From Rhodanobacter sp. (GTDB taxonomy: Bacteria > Pseudomonadota > Gammaproteobacteria > Xanthomonadales > Rhodanobacteraceae), in assembly GCA_026193555.1 (NCBI GenBank), contig JAPHUU010000044.1, forward strand, positions 1 to 12,852: 12,852 nucleotides of DNA, in the 5' to 3' direction. This document shows, one piece after another, positions 1 to 6,916 of this stretch (position 1 is its first letter; each line of letters begins with the position of its first letter). Position numbers and translations under genes: made by a program. The notes under the pieces were generated by a model, which saw nothing but the letters and a program-made list of their open reading frames with translations, searched no databases and was not told the DNA's origin.

Positions 1-406
1 CGTGCGGCTGGGGCTGGCATCTGCCAACCGTCTGACCGGATTGGCTGCTGCCGACAGCCCATGCCGTATCCGCGGCACTGATCCCTCACATCCGGCTCCG
101 ACAACGCACGGTGCGACACACGCGCTCGGCATGGTCGATTCCAGCACCAGCCCGATGGCAATCTGCTGACCCAAGGGCGAGCCACTTCACTGATGGTCGC
201 TCTGCCGCGCCACCCGATCCGAGGTCAATACACTCAAGCCGGCATGGACACGGCAACGGTTCGCGACCAGCCCTTTTCCGACCGACATCAGCTTATGGCG
301 CTCAAGCTCGCTCTCGCCCGCGTTTGCCTGAGCCACCTATCGGCACCGGGTGCTGCACATCAGAATCGAGCCCGCCCATGCAGTCGATGCCATGGCAAAA
401 GGCCGG
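1..406. other. Non-coding or unrecognised left edge
   Basis: No convincing gene is visible in this stretch. The open frames on both strands are short and give low-complexity Arg/Pro/Ser-rich translations without domain character, typical of chance frames in GC-rich DNA. One plus-strand frame is open from the window edge to a TGA near base 169, and one minus-strand frame is open from about 224 to the edge; neither has a ribosome binding site or a recognisable motif. The segment could be intergenic DNA downstream of the lipoprotein gene or a decayed gene remnant. I see no clear intrinsic terminator behind the lipoprotein stop codon. Confidence 0.5.
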
Positions 407-829
407 TCAATTATTCTTGGCGCCTTGATCGACCCAATCCGAGATCAGTTCCACGTCCCGTGGAGGAAGCTTGCGCGCATCGACCCCCGGCAGCACGATA
501 TTGTCGTGTCTGGTCAAGTCGATCGTGTAATTTTTCGGCATGTTGATCGTCTGGTCAGCCTGGTGTTTCACCAGCCTGACCAGGGTGCTGCCGACACTGC
601 TGCCCGGCGAGACGACGGGGCCATACCTGGTGCCCTTCATGACGTCCTCGTATGTCGCCACGCTGAAACCGCTCTGCTCGAAGCCGGCACCTCCCGGGCT
701 GTGACAAACAGAACAGTTATCCTGAAATATCGGGTTTATGTCCCGACTGTAGCTGACCGCGCGCTGGCTGCAGCCGGCAACAAGCAACAAGGCCAGTGGC
801 GCTGCATAAATGAATTTTTTGGAAGACAT
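407..829 (-). CDS. Monoheme c-type cytochrome lipoprotein
   Basis: The 140-residue product starts with a lipoprotein signal: two lysines, a hydrophobic stretch and a lipobox LVAGC with the lipidated Cys at residue 20. Ser follows the Cys, so under the +2 rule the protein should go to the outer membrane, facing the periplasm or the surface. One heme motif CSVCH is at residues 39-43, and Met97 in a MPKN segment is a possible axial ligand. The pattern RDINPIFQDNC..CH, then a VVSPG segment, MP and a closing ELISDWVDQGA resembles the planctomycete-type cytochrome c domain (PSCyt1-like). An in-frame ATG lies eight codons upstream, but AAGGAGG sits five bases before the ATG at 829, so I chose that start. 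It is the last gene of the minus-strand cytochrome locus, 275 bases after the membrane cytochrome. It probably relays electrons to or from the outer-membrane conduit; the exact partner is unknown. Confidence 0.85.
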   Translation of the reverse strand: MSSKKFIYAAPLALLLVAGCSQRAVSYSRDINPIFQDNCSVCHSPGGAGFEQSGFSVATYEDVMKGTRYGPVVSPGSSVGSTLVRLVKHQADQTINMPKNYTIDLTRHDNIVLPGVDARKLPPRDVELISDWVDQGAKNN

Positions 830-1064
830 GGTTGCCTCCTTGAGTCTTGCCATGAAAAACCGCGAATCCCAGCACCGTGGACATGCGCGGAATTCAGATC
901 AGGGAAGTAGCCATCCTTGGCTTGTCTGACGCCCGCCACTGATTCGGACGACCGACTCCCTGAAACCGTGTGCGTAAATCACGCCTGATTGAACCCGTCA
1001 CCGCCAACCCGCCGCCTGCAGCAGTCAGTGGGCACGTCGAGCAAAACGACTCGCCGACCCGGGA

Positions 1065-1100
1065 GCCTGCCTGAATACCCGTCAGGCCATGCAGGCAGGC
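1065..1100 (-). terminator. Hairpin just after the membrane cytochrome gene
   Basis: GCCTGCCTG (1065-1073) and CAGGCAGGC (1092-1100) form a perfect 9-bp inverted repeat with an 18-base loop. It begins five bases past the stop codon of the minus-strand membrane cytochrome gene. No T-tract follows on the minus strand, so it is not a canonical intrinsic terminator. It may weaken read-through into the lipoprotein gene or stabilise the upstream mRNA. Confidence 0.35.
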
Positions 1101-1104
1101 CCGA

Positions 1105-2226
1105 TCAATTCGACGAGGTCTTGCTCTCTGCGGCCGCCGGAAGAAAGATGATCTGATAGAGCGAAACGAATATCTGAATGCCCCACGCGCTTCCCAATAT
1201 CAGCCCGGAAACAATCACGGTATAGGCAAACACCGGATCCCATTTGGTCAGATACCACGTGGCGATATCTATGACCATCGCAAAGAAAGGCGCCACGATA
1301 ACGACATTCTTGAACCAGGCCGGAAGCGCCGTAAAAGTGAACACGAATCCCAGCACGAAGGTGACCAGCCCAATGCCAAACAGGTGAATGTGGGACAATT
1401 TCACCAATGTCTCGATCGACATGCCATGGTCGACCGTAGCCACGGGGATAATGCCCTCGTACGTCGTGTAATCCTTCAGGTTCTTGCCGGAGTTTGCGCT
1501 GTGACAACTCGCGCAATCCTTCATGACGATCGGATAGATCGTTTCGTCATACTCATCTTCGGTCGAACCGGATTTCAACCATGCAACCACCCGATCCATT
1601 TCATTCGGGCTGATCTTGTCCCGCATCTGGCCGCGCAGCATCAGCTCCAGTCGAGTACCGCTTCGATTGCCGTAGTACGTGATGGCGATGTCCTGCACCG
1701 AAATTCCGGGCTTGCCGCTGAGGCCTGCATGGGTCATGTACAGATAACCCAACGCCATGCAATAGCCAAGGCCAAGAACGCATATCACCAAGCCATACAG
1801 CGTGCGCTCACTGCTGGAACACTCGCGGAAGGTTCGCCCTTTCACCATCGGTCGATCCTGCGGAATGCGCCCGAACATGCGCCGTATCCAGAATATGGAT
1901 ACCACAATGCCTGCGGCACCAAGAATGAAGTGCATGATGGATACATCTTTTGCCGCAGAGCTCAGTGTGTCAGGGGCAAGGATTATCCACACCGTGAGAA
2001 GGAAGAATGCCCATGCAGGCCAGAGCGCGCGGCGCCATATCAACGCAACGACGGCCACCGTCATCATCAGAACGCCGGTGATGACGTAGGTCCAGAAAAT
2101 GCCGCGATTCAATGTTGCCAGAGGCCCGCTTATATACCATGGTGCGAAGATCGTCAGTGCACCGATGACCAAAGCGGAAATTCTTGCAGCCAATCTTTTT
2201 TGTCCCGGCACATGGTTGTTGTTCAT
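1105..2226 (-). CDS. Eight-helix inner-membrane protein with periplasmic monoheme cytochrome c domain
   Basis: The 373-residue protein has about eight hydrophobic helices (roughly 14-34, 43-63, 69-86, 96-114, 142-162, 278-298, 305-325, 333-358). A soluble domain at about 163-275 carries one heme c motif, CASCH at 238-242. Positive charges (WRR near 65; the Arg-rich 115-141 loop) sit on the cytoplasmic side, which places the heme domain in the periplasm as c-type heme attachment requires. The first four helices loosely resemble SPW-type membrane repeats. The last three, opening with a SHIH segment at 278-281, could form a quinone- or heme-binding anchor, but that is inference. I recall similar conserved membrane cytochromes beside MtrAB-type genes in betaproteobacteria. 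Position after mtoB suggests it links the periplasmic relay to the quinone pool, the job of CymA in other clusters. A TTG two codons upstream is possible, but GAGGAAG is spaced properly only for the ATG at 2226. Confidence 0.8.
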   Translation of the reverse strand: MNNNHVPGQKRLAARISALVIGALTIFAPWYISGPLATLNRGIFWTYVITGVLMMTVAVVALIWRRALWPAWAFFLLTVWIILAPDTLSSAAKDVSIMHFILGAAGIVVSIFWIRRMFGRIPQDRPMVKGRTFRECSSSERTLYGLVICVLGLGYCMALGYLYMTHAGLSGKPGISVQDIAITYYGNRSGTRLELMLRGQMRDKISPNEMDRVVAWLKSGSTEDEYDETIYPIVMKDCASCHSANSGKNLKDYTTYEGIIPVATVDHGMSIETLVKLSHIHLFGIGLVTFVLGFVFTFTALPAWFKNVVIVAPFFAMVIDIATWYLTKWDPVFAYTVIVSGLILGSAWGIQIFVSLYQIIFLPAAAESKTSSN

Positions 2227-2319
2227 TGCCAACTTCCTCGAATACTTCTGAAAATCAATGGCTTTTCAAAACACTATCCGCCATAAACTTTTCTGGTGAA
2301 TCGATAATCGACCGAGAGC

Positions 2320-2364
2320 ATCCCAACATGCCTTGATGGCATGTCGGGATCAAACGTGGTTTGA
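2320..2364 (-). promoter_or_regulatory. Tandem intercistronic hairpins after mtoB
   Basis: Bases 2320-2332 and 2338-2350 pair over 13 positions around a 5-base loop. The single mismatch becomes a G-U pair in minus-strand RNA, so the transcript can form an unbroken stem. A second short dyad, TCAAAC (2350-2355) and GTTTGA (2359-2364), abuts it. Both lie between the mtoB stop and the next gene in the same direction. No U-tract follows either stem, so mRNA processing, 3'-end protection or partial termination is more likely than full intrinsic termination. Confidence 0.5.
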
Positions 2365-2391
2365 AAGGCGCTACGCAGGGACCGATACTTG

Positions 2392-4776
2392 TTACATGAA
2401 ACTGTAGCGATAGGCCACAAACACGACATTCTCGGTGTAACTCGGGCTTGGCTGATTAGTCGGCATCGTCGTGGTGCCGGTGGAACCCAACTGGTAGAAG
2501 TTGTAGTAATAGTCGTTCGAGTTAAGCTTTTGGAAGATATAACCGGCGGCGACCGAACTGCGCTTGTCGATGTGGTAGTTGGCGGTCAATGCCGCCCGCA
2601 GCAATTCGCTGCTGATATTCGGTGTGGAACCACAGTTATAGCCACTGTTTCTGGGCGCCGTCGCGCACGTCACACCAGGGATGGCTGCGGTGGTGTAACT
2701 CTGCGTGTTGTAGCGCGTCGTATCCAGTGAGTAGGACGCATCGACCTTGAGATCGAGCTTTCCATGCATCAAGCCGTCATGCTTCAGATTGAAGCCGAAG
2801 GCCGAGCCCTTGTCGATCAGGTTGTTCGACCACCCGGTGAGCCCGGAAGTACCCACCGAATTACGTCCGGAAGTACTGACCATGTCGCGTGACCGGTATT
2901 GCCAGTTGGCATAGACCGACGCCGAGGTCTTCTCGGAGATCTGGTAGGCCGCGTCCAGATTGACACTGCCTGACTTGCCCTGTTGCACACCCAGGACCGA
3001 ATCGTAGTATTCGTCCTTCGTGCCGCGCATGTCCATGCTCAGGTTCAGCTTGTCGCTCGCCTGGAAGTTGACGCCGCCTTTGAGCATTTGTTGCCGGCGC
3101 GAGCCGTCAAAGAATGCCTGGTAGTTGTAGTTCTCGAAGCCTTCGCTGTTGGCCTGCAACGGGCTGTAGAAAGCCGGATTCACGGTGGAGTTGCGATCCG
3201 AATAGGCGTAACCCGCATTGAAGTTCAGCGCATCACTGGCATTCGCGCGGTAGTTGACCACGAACTTGTTCAGCTCTTCCTTGGGGACCGCAACGCAGCC
3301 GAGTACCCCGACGAGCTGGTAGTAACCAGTGTTCGTCGCGGAAACGTCGGCACCCACGGGGATGCCGGTGGCGGAGTCAACCGGTACCGCGTTGTCGCAC
3401 CCACGCCGTGTATCCTTGTACTCGTACCCGAAGTGCAGACGCTGACCGCTGGTGATGCGGTAATCGCCGTCGAGTGTTCCTTCCGTGGTCTTGTAACTGA
3501 GGGGAATGCTGAACGAGGTTTGCGCTTCGCCGCCCAGATCGAGGAACGTGTAGGTGTACGCCTGCGTCTGGTTGTCATGCTCGTTGTACTTGATACCCGC
3601 CGACAGGCTGAGATCCTTGGTGGTCTGGTTGGTGAGCTTGACGTCAGCATGGGTGGTGATGACCAGACCGTGCAGCGAATTGACGGGTAGCCCACCGGGC
3701 GCCATCTGATCCTGGTTGACATAACCCATGTTCTGCGTGTTGCGGCCGTAGGAATAGCCGCCGACCAGGTGGGTCGTTGGCGTCAGATTGTAGCCGCCGC
3801 TGAAATTGACCTGGTTGAAGTCATTGCTCGGCGGCGTACTGAGTGCGTTGACCGGATACGGCGCACCCAGCAAGGAACCATTGGGCGCCGTCCCGGTGTC
3901 GAACGGATTGGGGAAACTGACGCTCGAGTAGTTATCGACGAAGCGTGACCCGAAGTAGCCCGCGGTGAAAAATGCCTTGGTTCCAGCCCAGTTCAACGCG
4001 AAGTCGATGTTGTCCGTCGTGTAATCCGTCGGATTCATCAGCATCTGAATCCGCTCACCTCCGGCCGAATAGCCTGCCAGCGTGGCCCCGGCTGACGTAT
4101 TGTTCTCGTCGGTTCCGGAGGAGATCAGCTTCGCTCCGGACTGCTCGATGTGTTTCCAGTTCAGTTGGACATTCCACTTCGGGTTGAAGTTGTAGCCAAA
4201 GGTGACGCCCGTGTTGTAGCGGTCGGTGTGCACGTTGACCTTGTGGAAGTACCCGACCTGAGTGGGGGTGAGGACCTGCGTTCCATAGGGGATCGCGGTC
4301 GACGGCCGGCGAGTATTGACCGTACCGAACGCCTCCGGCATCGTGAAGACATTACCCCCCATGGACCCCTGCAGCGGCGTCCAGAAGTCAGCAATGTCGT
4401 GATGCTGCTGGGCGAAGTCGAGGCCGAACATCCAATGCCCCTGGTCCCGGATCGTGGCGTCGACCGCCCGGATGTCCGTTCCCAGATTCGTAGCGGCAAT
4501 CGACCAGCGGCGCGTACCCGGGCCCTGCCCGTAGGCATCGCCACCCTGCACGCCCAGACTGCCAATCCCGAAGATGCCGGACTTGCCCAGTCCGTTGTAT
4601 TGGCCGAAGTTGTAGGAATCACTGGACACATTGCCCAGACCCAATTCAACGAAATTGGTGGGCTTGGTCAGGATCGAGACGTCGTCATCACTCTGTGCGA
4701 AGGCAACCAGCGGCAATACCGAGAGGATCGCCAGCACCAGTGACTTGACGGAAAGCACTCCATTTACGGATTTCAT
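2392..4776 (-). CDS. mtoB: MtoB/MtrB/PioB-family outer-membrane beta-barrel
   Basis: The 794-residue protein has a Sec signal peptide ending VAFA-QSDDD (cleavage near 28). Long runs of alternating polar and aromatic residues follow, such as HLVGGYSYGRN, RLHFGYEYKDTRR and LNFNAGYAYSDRNST, typical of a large porin. The N-terminal part, with FVELGLGNVSSDSYNFGQYNGL and RRWSIAATNLG, matches the decaheme-associated MtrB/PioB family. Members form a barrel that sheathes the decaheme cytochrome and lets electrons cross the outer membrane. It is longer than Shewanella MtrB (about 700 residues) and closer to PioB-type proteins. No CXXC is present near the N-terminus; the few cysteines are in mid and late loops. 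The chain ends YRYSFM, one residue past the usual terminal aromatic. It begins 16 bases after the mtoA stop with a weak AGGGA site, so the two are surely co-transcribed. The mtoB symbol is chosen over mtrB or pioB because of the mtoD-mtoA-mtoB order. Confidence 0.92.
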   Translation of the reverse strand: MKSVNGVLSVKSLVLAILSVLPLVAFAQSDDDVSILTKPTNFVELGLGNVSSDSYNFGQYNGLGKSGIFGIGSLGVQGGDAYGQGPGTRRWSIAATNLGTDIRAVDATIRDQGHWMFGLDFAQQHHDIADFWTPLQGSMGGNVFTMPEAFGTVNTRRPSTAIPYGTQVLTPTQVGYFHKVNVHTDRYNTGVTFGYNFNPKWNVQLNWKHIEQSGAKLISSGTDENNTSAGATLAGYSAGGERIQMLMNPTDYTTDNIDFALNWAGTKAFFTAGYFGSRFVDNYSSVSFPNPFDTGTAPNGSLLGAPYPVNALSTPPSNDFNQVNFSGGYNLTPTTHLVGGYSYGRNTQNMGYVNQDQMAPGGLPVNSLHGLVITTHADVKLTNQTTKDLSLSAGIKYNEHDNQTQAYTYTFLDLGGEAQTSFSIPLSYKTTEGTLDGDYRITSGQRLHFGYEYKDTRRGCDNAVPVDSATGIPVGADVSATNTGYYQLVGVLGCVAVPKEELNKFVVNYRANASDALNFNAGYAYSDRNSTVNPAFYSPLQANSEGFENYNYQAFFDGSRRQQMLKGGVNFQASDKLNLSMDMRGTKDEYYDSVLGVQQGKSGSVNLDAAYQISEKTSASVYANWQYRSRDMVSTSGRNSVGTSGLTGWSNNLIDKGSAFGFNLKHDGLMHGKLDLKVDASYSLDTTRYNTQSYTTAAIPGVTCATAPRNSGYNCGSTPNISSELLRAALTANYHIDKRSSVAAGYIFQKLNSNDYYYNFYQLGSTGTTTMPTNQPSPSYTENVVFVAYRYSFM

Positions 4777-4792
4777 ATCACGTCCCTAATAG

Positions 4793-5824
4793 TTAACGAT
4801 GCAGGTAGGCGCCAGCGGGGCTGTTTGAGCCATGGACCATCACGTGGCAATTCAGGCACGCGCGTCCGCCACCGCTTGAGCTTGGGTTTGGTGCACGACC
4901 GCCACTGGCCGCGAATCCTGCGATGGTCGATTGCAAGCCACCAACGTTCGGACCAAAGGCTGACTGACTGTTGTGCGGACCGTCGTGGCATTCGGCGCAG
5001 AGGAAGGGCGGACGCGACTTCAGCAGCGGCGAGATGTTCGAGCCATGTGGCGTATGGCAATTCGTGCAATCCTCGGCCACCGGCTGGTGCTCCCACAGGA
5101 ACGGGCCGCGCTTTTCCGCATGACATGTCGTGCAGGTCTCGTTCACCGTGGCTTTCGTCAGCAGGAACGGTCCGGTGGAGCCGTGCGGGTTGTGGCAGTC
5201 GGAGCAAGCCACCTGGCCTTCGCCGACGGGGTGGTGAGATATCTTCCGCAGGTCGGCCTTGCGGTCTTTGTGGCAGGTTTCGCACACGGCGGCCTGGGTC
5301 TCCTTGCTGCGCACCGGGTCGACTGCGTTATGAACCTTGTGGCAGTCGTTGCAGGCCAGACCATTGGTCTGATGTTTGCTTCCTTCCCAATGGGTGCGCT
5401 GCGTACCCTTGTGACAGGTCAGGCATACGCCAGTACGGTCGCCCGCATCCGACATCGGGTAGTCATGTTTGTTGAACATCACATCCGGCGGCGGAATCCC
5501 CTTTCCCGTCTTGTCTCCGGCCAGATGCTTCTCGCTCGTGCCGTGGCACGACTGGCAAGTCGGCGTCCGCGCATCGCCCTTGACACCATGCGGTGTCTGG
5601 TAGATCGACAAAATCGGCTTCGATTCATTCTCGTCATGACACCGAGTGCATTTCGCATCATCGGCCAGCGCACGCCTGGCTGTTTCAGCGGTCGACTGAT
5701 GCAATGCTGCCTGGTTTGAACCCAGGTCGGGTAACTGGATGGGGGGGTTGCCCGCCAACGCTGGCACAGTCCAGCTTGCCAGGATGAGGGTAGCCCCCAG
5801 GATGAGTTTCTTTGTGAGATGCAT
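4793..5824 (-). CDS. mtoA: Periplasmic decaheme cytochrome c, MtoA/MtrA family
   Basis: The 343-residue protein has a signal peptide cleaved after about residue 24 (PALA-GN). It carries exactly ten CXXCH motifs: CTRCH 59, CQSCH 90, CLTCH 134, CNDCH 158, CETCH 181, CSDCH 207, CTTCH 231, CTNCH 253, CAECH 276 and CLNCH 323. Extra His residues in NPHGS, TPHGS and HHP segments can serve as distal ligands for bis-His hemes. Length and heme count fit MtrA (about 333 residues) and MtoA; the long N-terminal extension of PioA is absent. In this family the protein threads the MtoB/MtrB barrel and conducts electrons between periplasm and cell exterior. A Gly/Ser-rich linker separates hemes nine and ten. 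AGGAAGGGA lies eight bases before the ATG. mtoD precedes it by 175 bases and mtoB follows at 16 bases. The family alone does not say whether the flow is inward (Fe(II) oxidation) or outward (metal reduction). Confidence 0.95.
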   Translation of the reverse strand: MHLTKKLILGATLILASWTVPALAGNPPIQLPDLGSNQAALHQSTAETARRALADDAKCTRCHDENESKPILSIYQTPHGVKGDARTPTCQSCHGTSEKHLAGDKTGKGIPPPDVMFNKHDYPMSDAGDRTGVCLTCHKGTQRTHWEGSKHQTNGLACNDCHKVHNAVDPVRSKETQAAVCETCHKDRKADLRKISHHPVGEGQVACSDCHNPHGSTGPFLLTKATVNETCTTCHAEKRGPFLWEHQPVAEDCTNCHTPHGSNISPLLKSRPPFLCAECHDGPHNSQSAFGPNVGGLQSTIAGFAASGGRAPNPSSSGGGRACLNCHVMVHGSNSPAGAYLHR

Positions 5825-5999
5825 TTGTCAGGTCCCTTCCTGCTTTATCGATGGGTTGATCAAGCTCTGCCGAATCAGATGTTTCGCTGGATCTTGCTTC
5901 TCGCGACTTCGACATGAACTTCTGGTTGGCACATCACCCGGCTCACTCATGGGTAGATAACAGCGGCGGTCCGGGTGGCCCGCAAATGCCAGCTGACGC

Positions 6000-6356
6000 C
6001 TACAGCGAAAGGATCCAGTCCACCAGATTCTTGATTTGTGCCGTGTCGTTCGCCGGATCCGTCTTGATGATTTCGTGGTGCACCTGACTGCCATCGGCGA
6101 GCTTCACCATCTCACCCGATGTCAGGTGATGGATCAGCTTTGCCTCGGCGTCTGGATTGCCCTTGTACTTTTCCGCAGTTTTTCTCCAACCCGGGCCGTC
6201 CTTGTCGCGCGAGATGGCGTGACACTTGAAGCAGTTGTTGGTCCTCGCCAATGCCTTGGCCGCATCCATGTCGGCGGCGCGAGAGGTGGGAGCAAACGCA
6301 AAAATGGCGATACCGGTGACGATGGTTGCCAGCGCGGAGCGAGAAATTTGCATCAT
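6000..6356 (-). CDS. mtoD: Small periplasmic monoheme cytochrome c, MtoD-like
   Basis: The 118-residue product has a signal peptide cleaved near residue 27 (SRA-ADMDA) and one heme motif, CFKCH at 42-46, in the class I context AKALARTNNCFKCHAI. It closes with a typical C-terminal helix, IKNLVDWILSL. It resembles cytochrome c551/552-type shuttles, but the usual MPP-like distal segment is missing; the only Met after the heme is Met83 (SGEMVKLADG), and His pairs occur at 76-77 and 93-94. The frame stays open far upstream, but the signal peptide and AAGGTG eight bases before the tandem ATGs fix the start at 6356 (the second ATG, 6353, is also possible). As the first gene of the mto order it should carry electrons across the periplasm between MtoA and inner-membrane partners. 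Assignment as MtoD rests on size and position. Confidence 0.82.
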   Translation of the reverse strand: MMQISRSALATIVTGIAIFAFAPTSRAADMDAAKALARTNNCFKCHAISRDKDGPGWRKTAEKYKGNPDAEAKLIHHLTSGEMVKLADGSQVHHEIIKTDPANDTAQIKNLVDWILSL

Positions 6357-6418
6357 TTCAATTTCACCTTGGTGGATGGTTTTTCCCAAGTACTGACCTG
6401 TGGCATCGCTTGCAGCAC

Positions 6419-6443
6419 ACCATAGGCATGAGCGAATTATGGT
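6419..6443. promoter_or_regulatory. Secondary half-site pair ACCATA/TATGGT
   Basis: ACCATA (6419-6424) and TATGGT (6438-6443) form a 6-bp dyad with a 13-base gap, and CCATAGG at 6420-6426 repeats the arm of the larger palindrome at 6485-6506. It overlaps the candidate -10. It may be a second, weaker site for the same regulator, or chance. Confidence 0.25.
6436..6441 (-). promoter_or_regulatory. Candidate -10 element for mtoD
   Basis: On the minus strand this reads CATAAT, a 5/6 match to TATAAT, about 80 bases before the mtoD start. No good -35 hexamer lies at 16-18 bases spacing, which would fit an activator-dependent promoter. The assumed transcription start is near 6429. Confidence 0.3.
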
Positions 6444-6484
6444 CGTGACCCATGAGGCCAACCATCGGAGAGGGGATGAAAATT

Positions 6485-6506
6485 GCCATAGGATTAGTCC
6501 TATGGC
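6485..6506. promoter_or_regulatory. Perfect 9-bp-arm palindrome, candidate response-regulator operator
   Basis: GCCATAGGA (6485-6493) and TCCTATGGC (6498-6506) are exact reverse complements separated by TTAG. The centre is about 140 bases upstream of the mtoD start and about 66 bases upstream of the transcription start inferred from the -10-like element, a position usual for an upstream activator site. NarL/LuxR-type regulators bind dyads of this general design, and one is encoded by the divergent operon. The pairing of site and regulator is inference. Confidence 0.5.
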
Positions 6507-6771
6507 GGATAGGAAATAATGAGTGCGGCCCCGCCCATATCGGTGACGAGGAGGGCACTCGACCTGGAACCGATACGCATAGCGAGTGAGGCACCCGGCC
6601 GGCCGTGGACACAGCCAAGGTGCCTGGTGACCGCCCAGCACCGTTGACCGGCGTACCCGTCGCATGGATCCCCGCCAAGCATCGAGTGGCCATCCATGCT
6701 TCAAAGCCCGCCGGAAACCTCTTCGGGTACCCCCACCCCGCGAATCAGTGCCGCTTGACGAGAGCCTCTGG

Positions 6772-6785
6772 TTGATCTGCGTCAA
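6772..6785. promoter_or_regulatory. FNR/ANR/DNR-type box
   Basis: TTGATCTGCGTCAA matches the FNR-family consensus TTGAT-N4-ATCAA at nine of the ten defined positions. It lies in the divergent intergenic region, about 312 bases before the kinase start and about 420 bases before mtoD. Such boxes respond to low oxygen (FNR/ANR) or nitrogen oxides (DNR). At a usual -41.5 spacing the plus-strand start would be near 6820, where only a weak -10 is visible, so the target promoter is uncertain. Confidence 0.5.
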
Positions 6786-6881
6786 GTGTCAACGCAGCCA
6801 TGTGAGTAACCTCTGCATGGATGCTGCGGGCTCCGGCATGGCTTGCGCCAGTACAAAGTCCGGACAGGGAAAGCCCAGATG

Positions 6882-6887
6882 TACAAT
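6882..6887 (+). promoter_or_regulatory. Candidate -10 for the small ORF and two-component operon
   Basis: TACAAT, a 5/6 match to TATAAT, lies 30 bases before the strong ribosome binding site and start of the 32-codon ORF. No good -35 is seen at the proper distance. It would give a short leader of about 22 bases. Confidence 0.25.
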
Positions 6888-6916
6888 GACTTACGGTGCA
6901 TCAAGGGGGAGGAGAC

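Larger units (their letters stand above)
6357..6916. other. Divergent intergenic control region between the mto locus and the two-component genes
   Basis: About 560 bases lie between the divergent starts of mtoD and the small ORF ahead of the kinase. I see no gene here; the frames reading through are unlike proteins. The stretch holds a 22-bp palindrome, a second pair of related half sites, an FNR-type box and -10-like elements for both directions, listed separately. The size and signal density suggest that both operons are controlled from here. Confidence 0.6.

Noticed and set aside
111..546. Short plus-strand frames near the left edge
   Set aside because: Low-complexity translations with no RBS or motif, partly antisense to the lipoprotein gene.
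736..939. 67-codon minus-strand frame overlapping the lipoprotein start
   Set aside because: Overlaps the lipoprotein signal region in another frame, with no RBS or motif.
5855..5862. TTGATCAA between mtoD and mtoA as an FNR box
   Set aside because: The half sites abut with no four-base spacer, so it does not fit the FNR-family consensus.
6357..6785. Long N-terminal extension of the MtoD-like cytochrome
   Set aside because: A clean signal peptide starts at 6356 with a proper RBS; the upstream residues are not protein-like and cover the palindrome.
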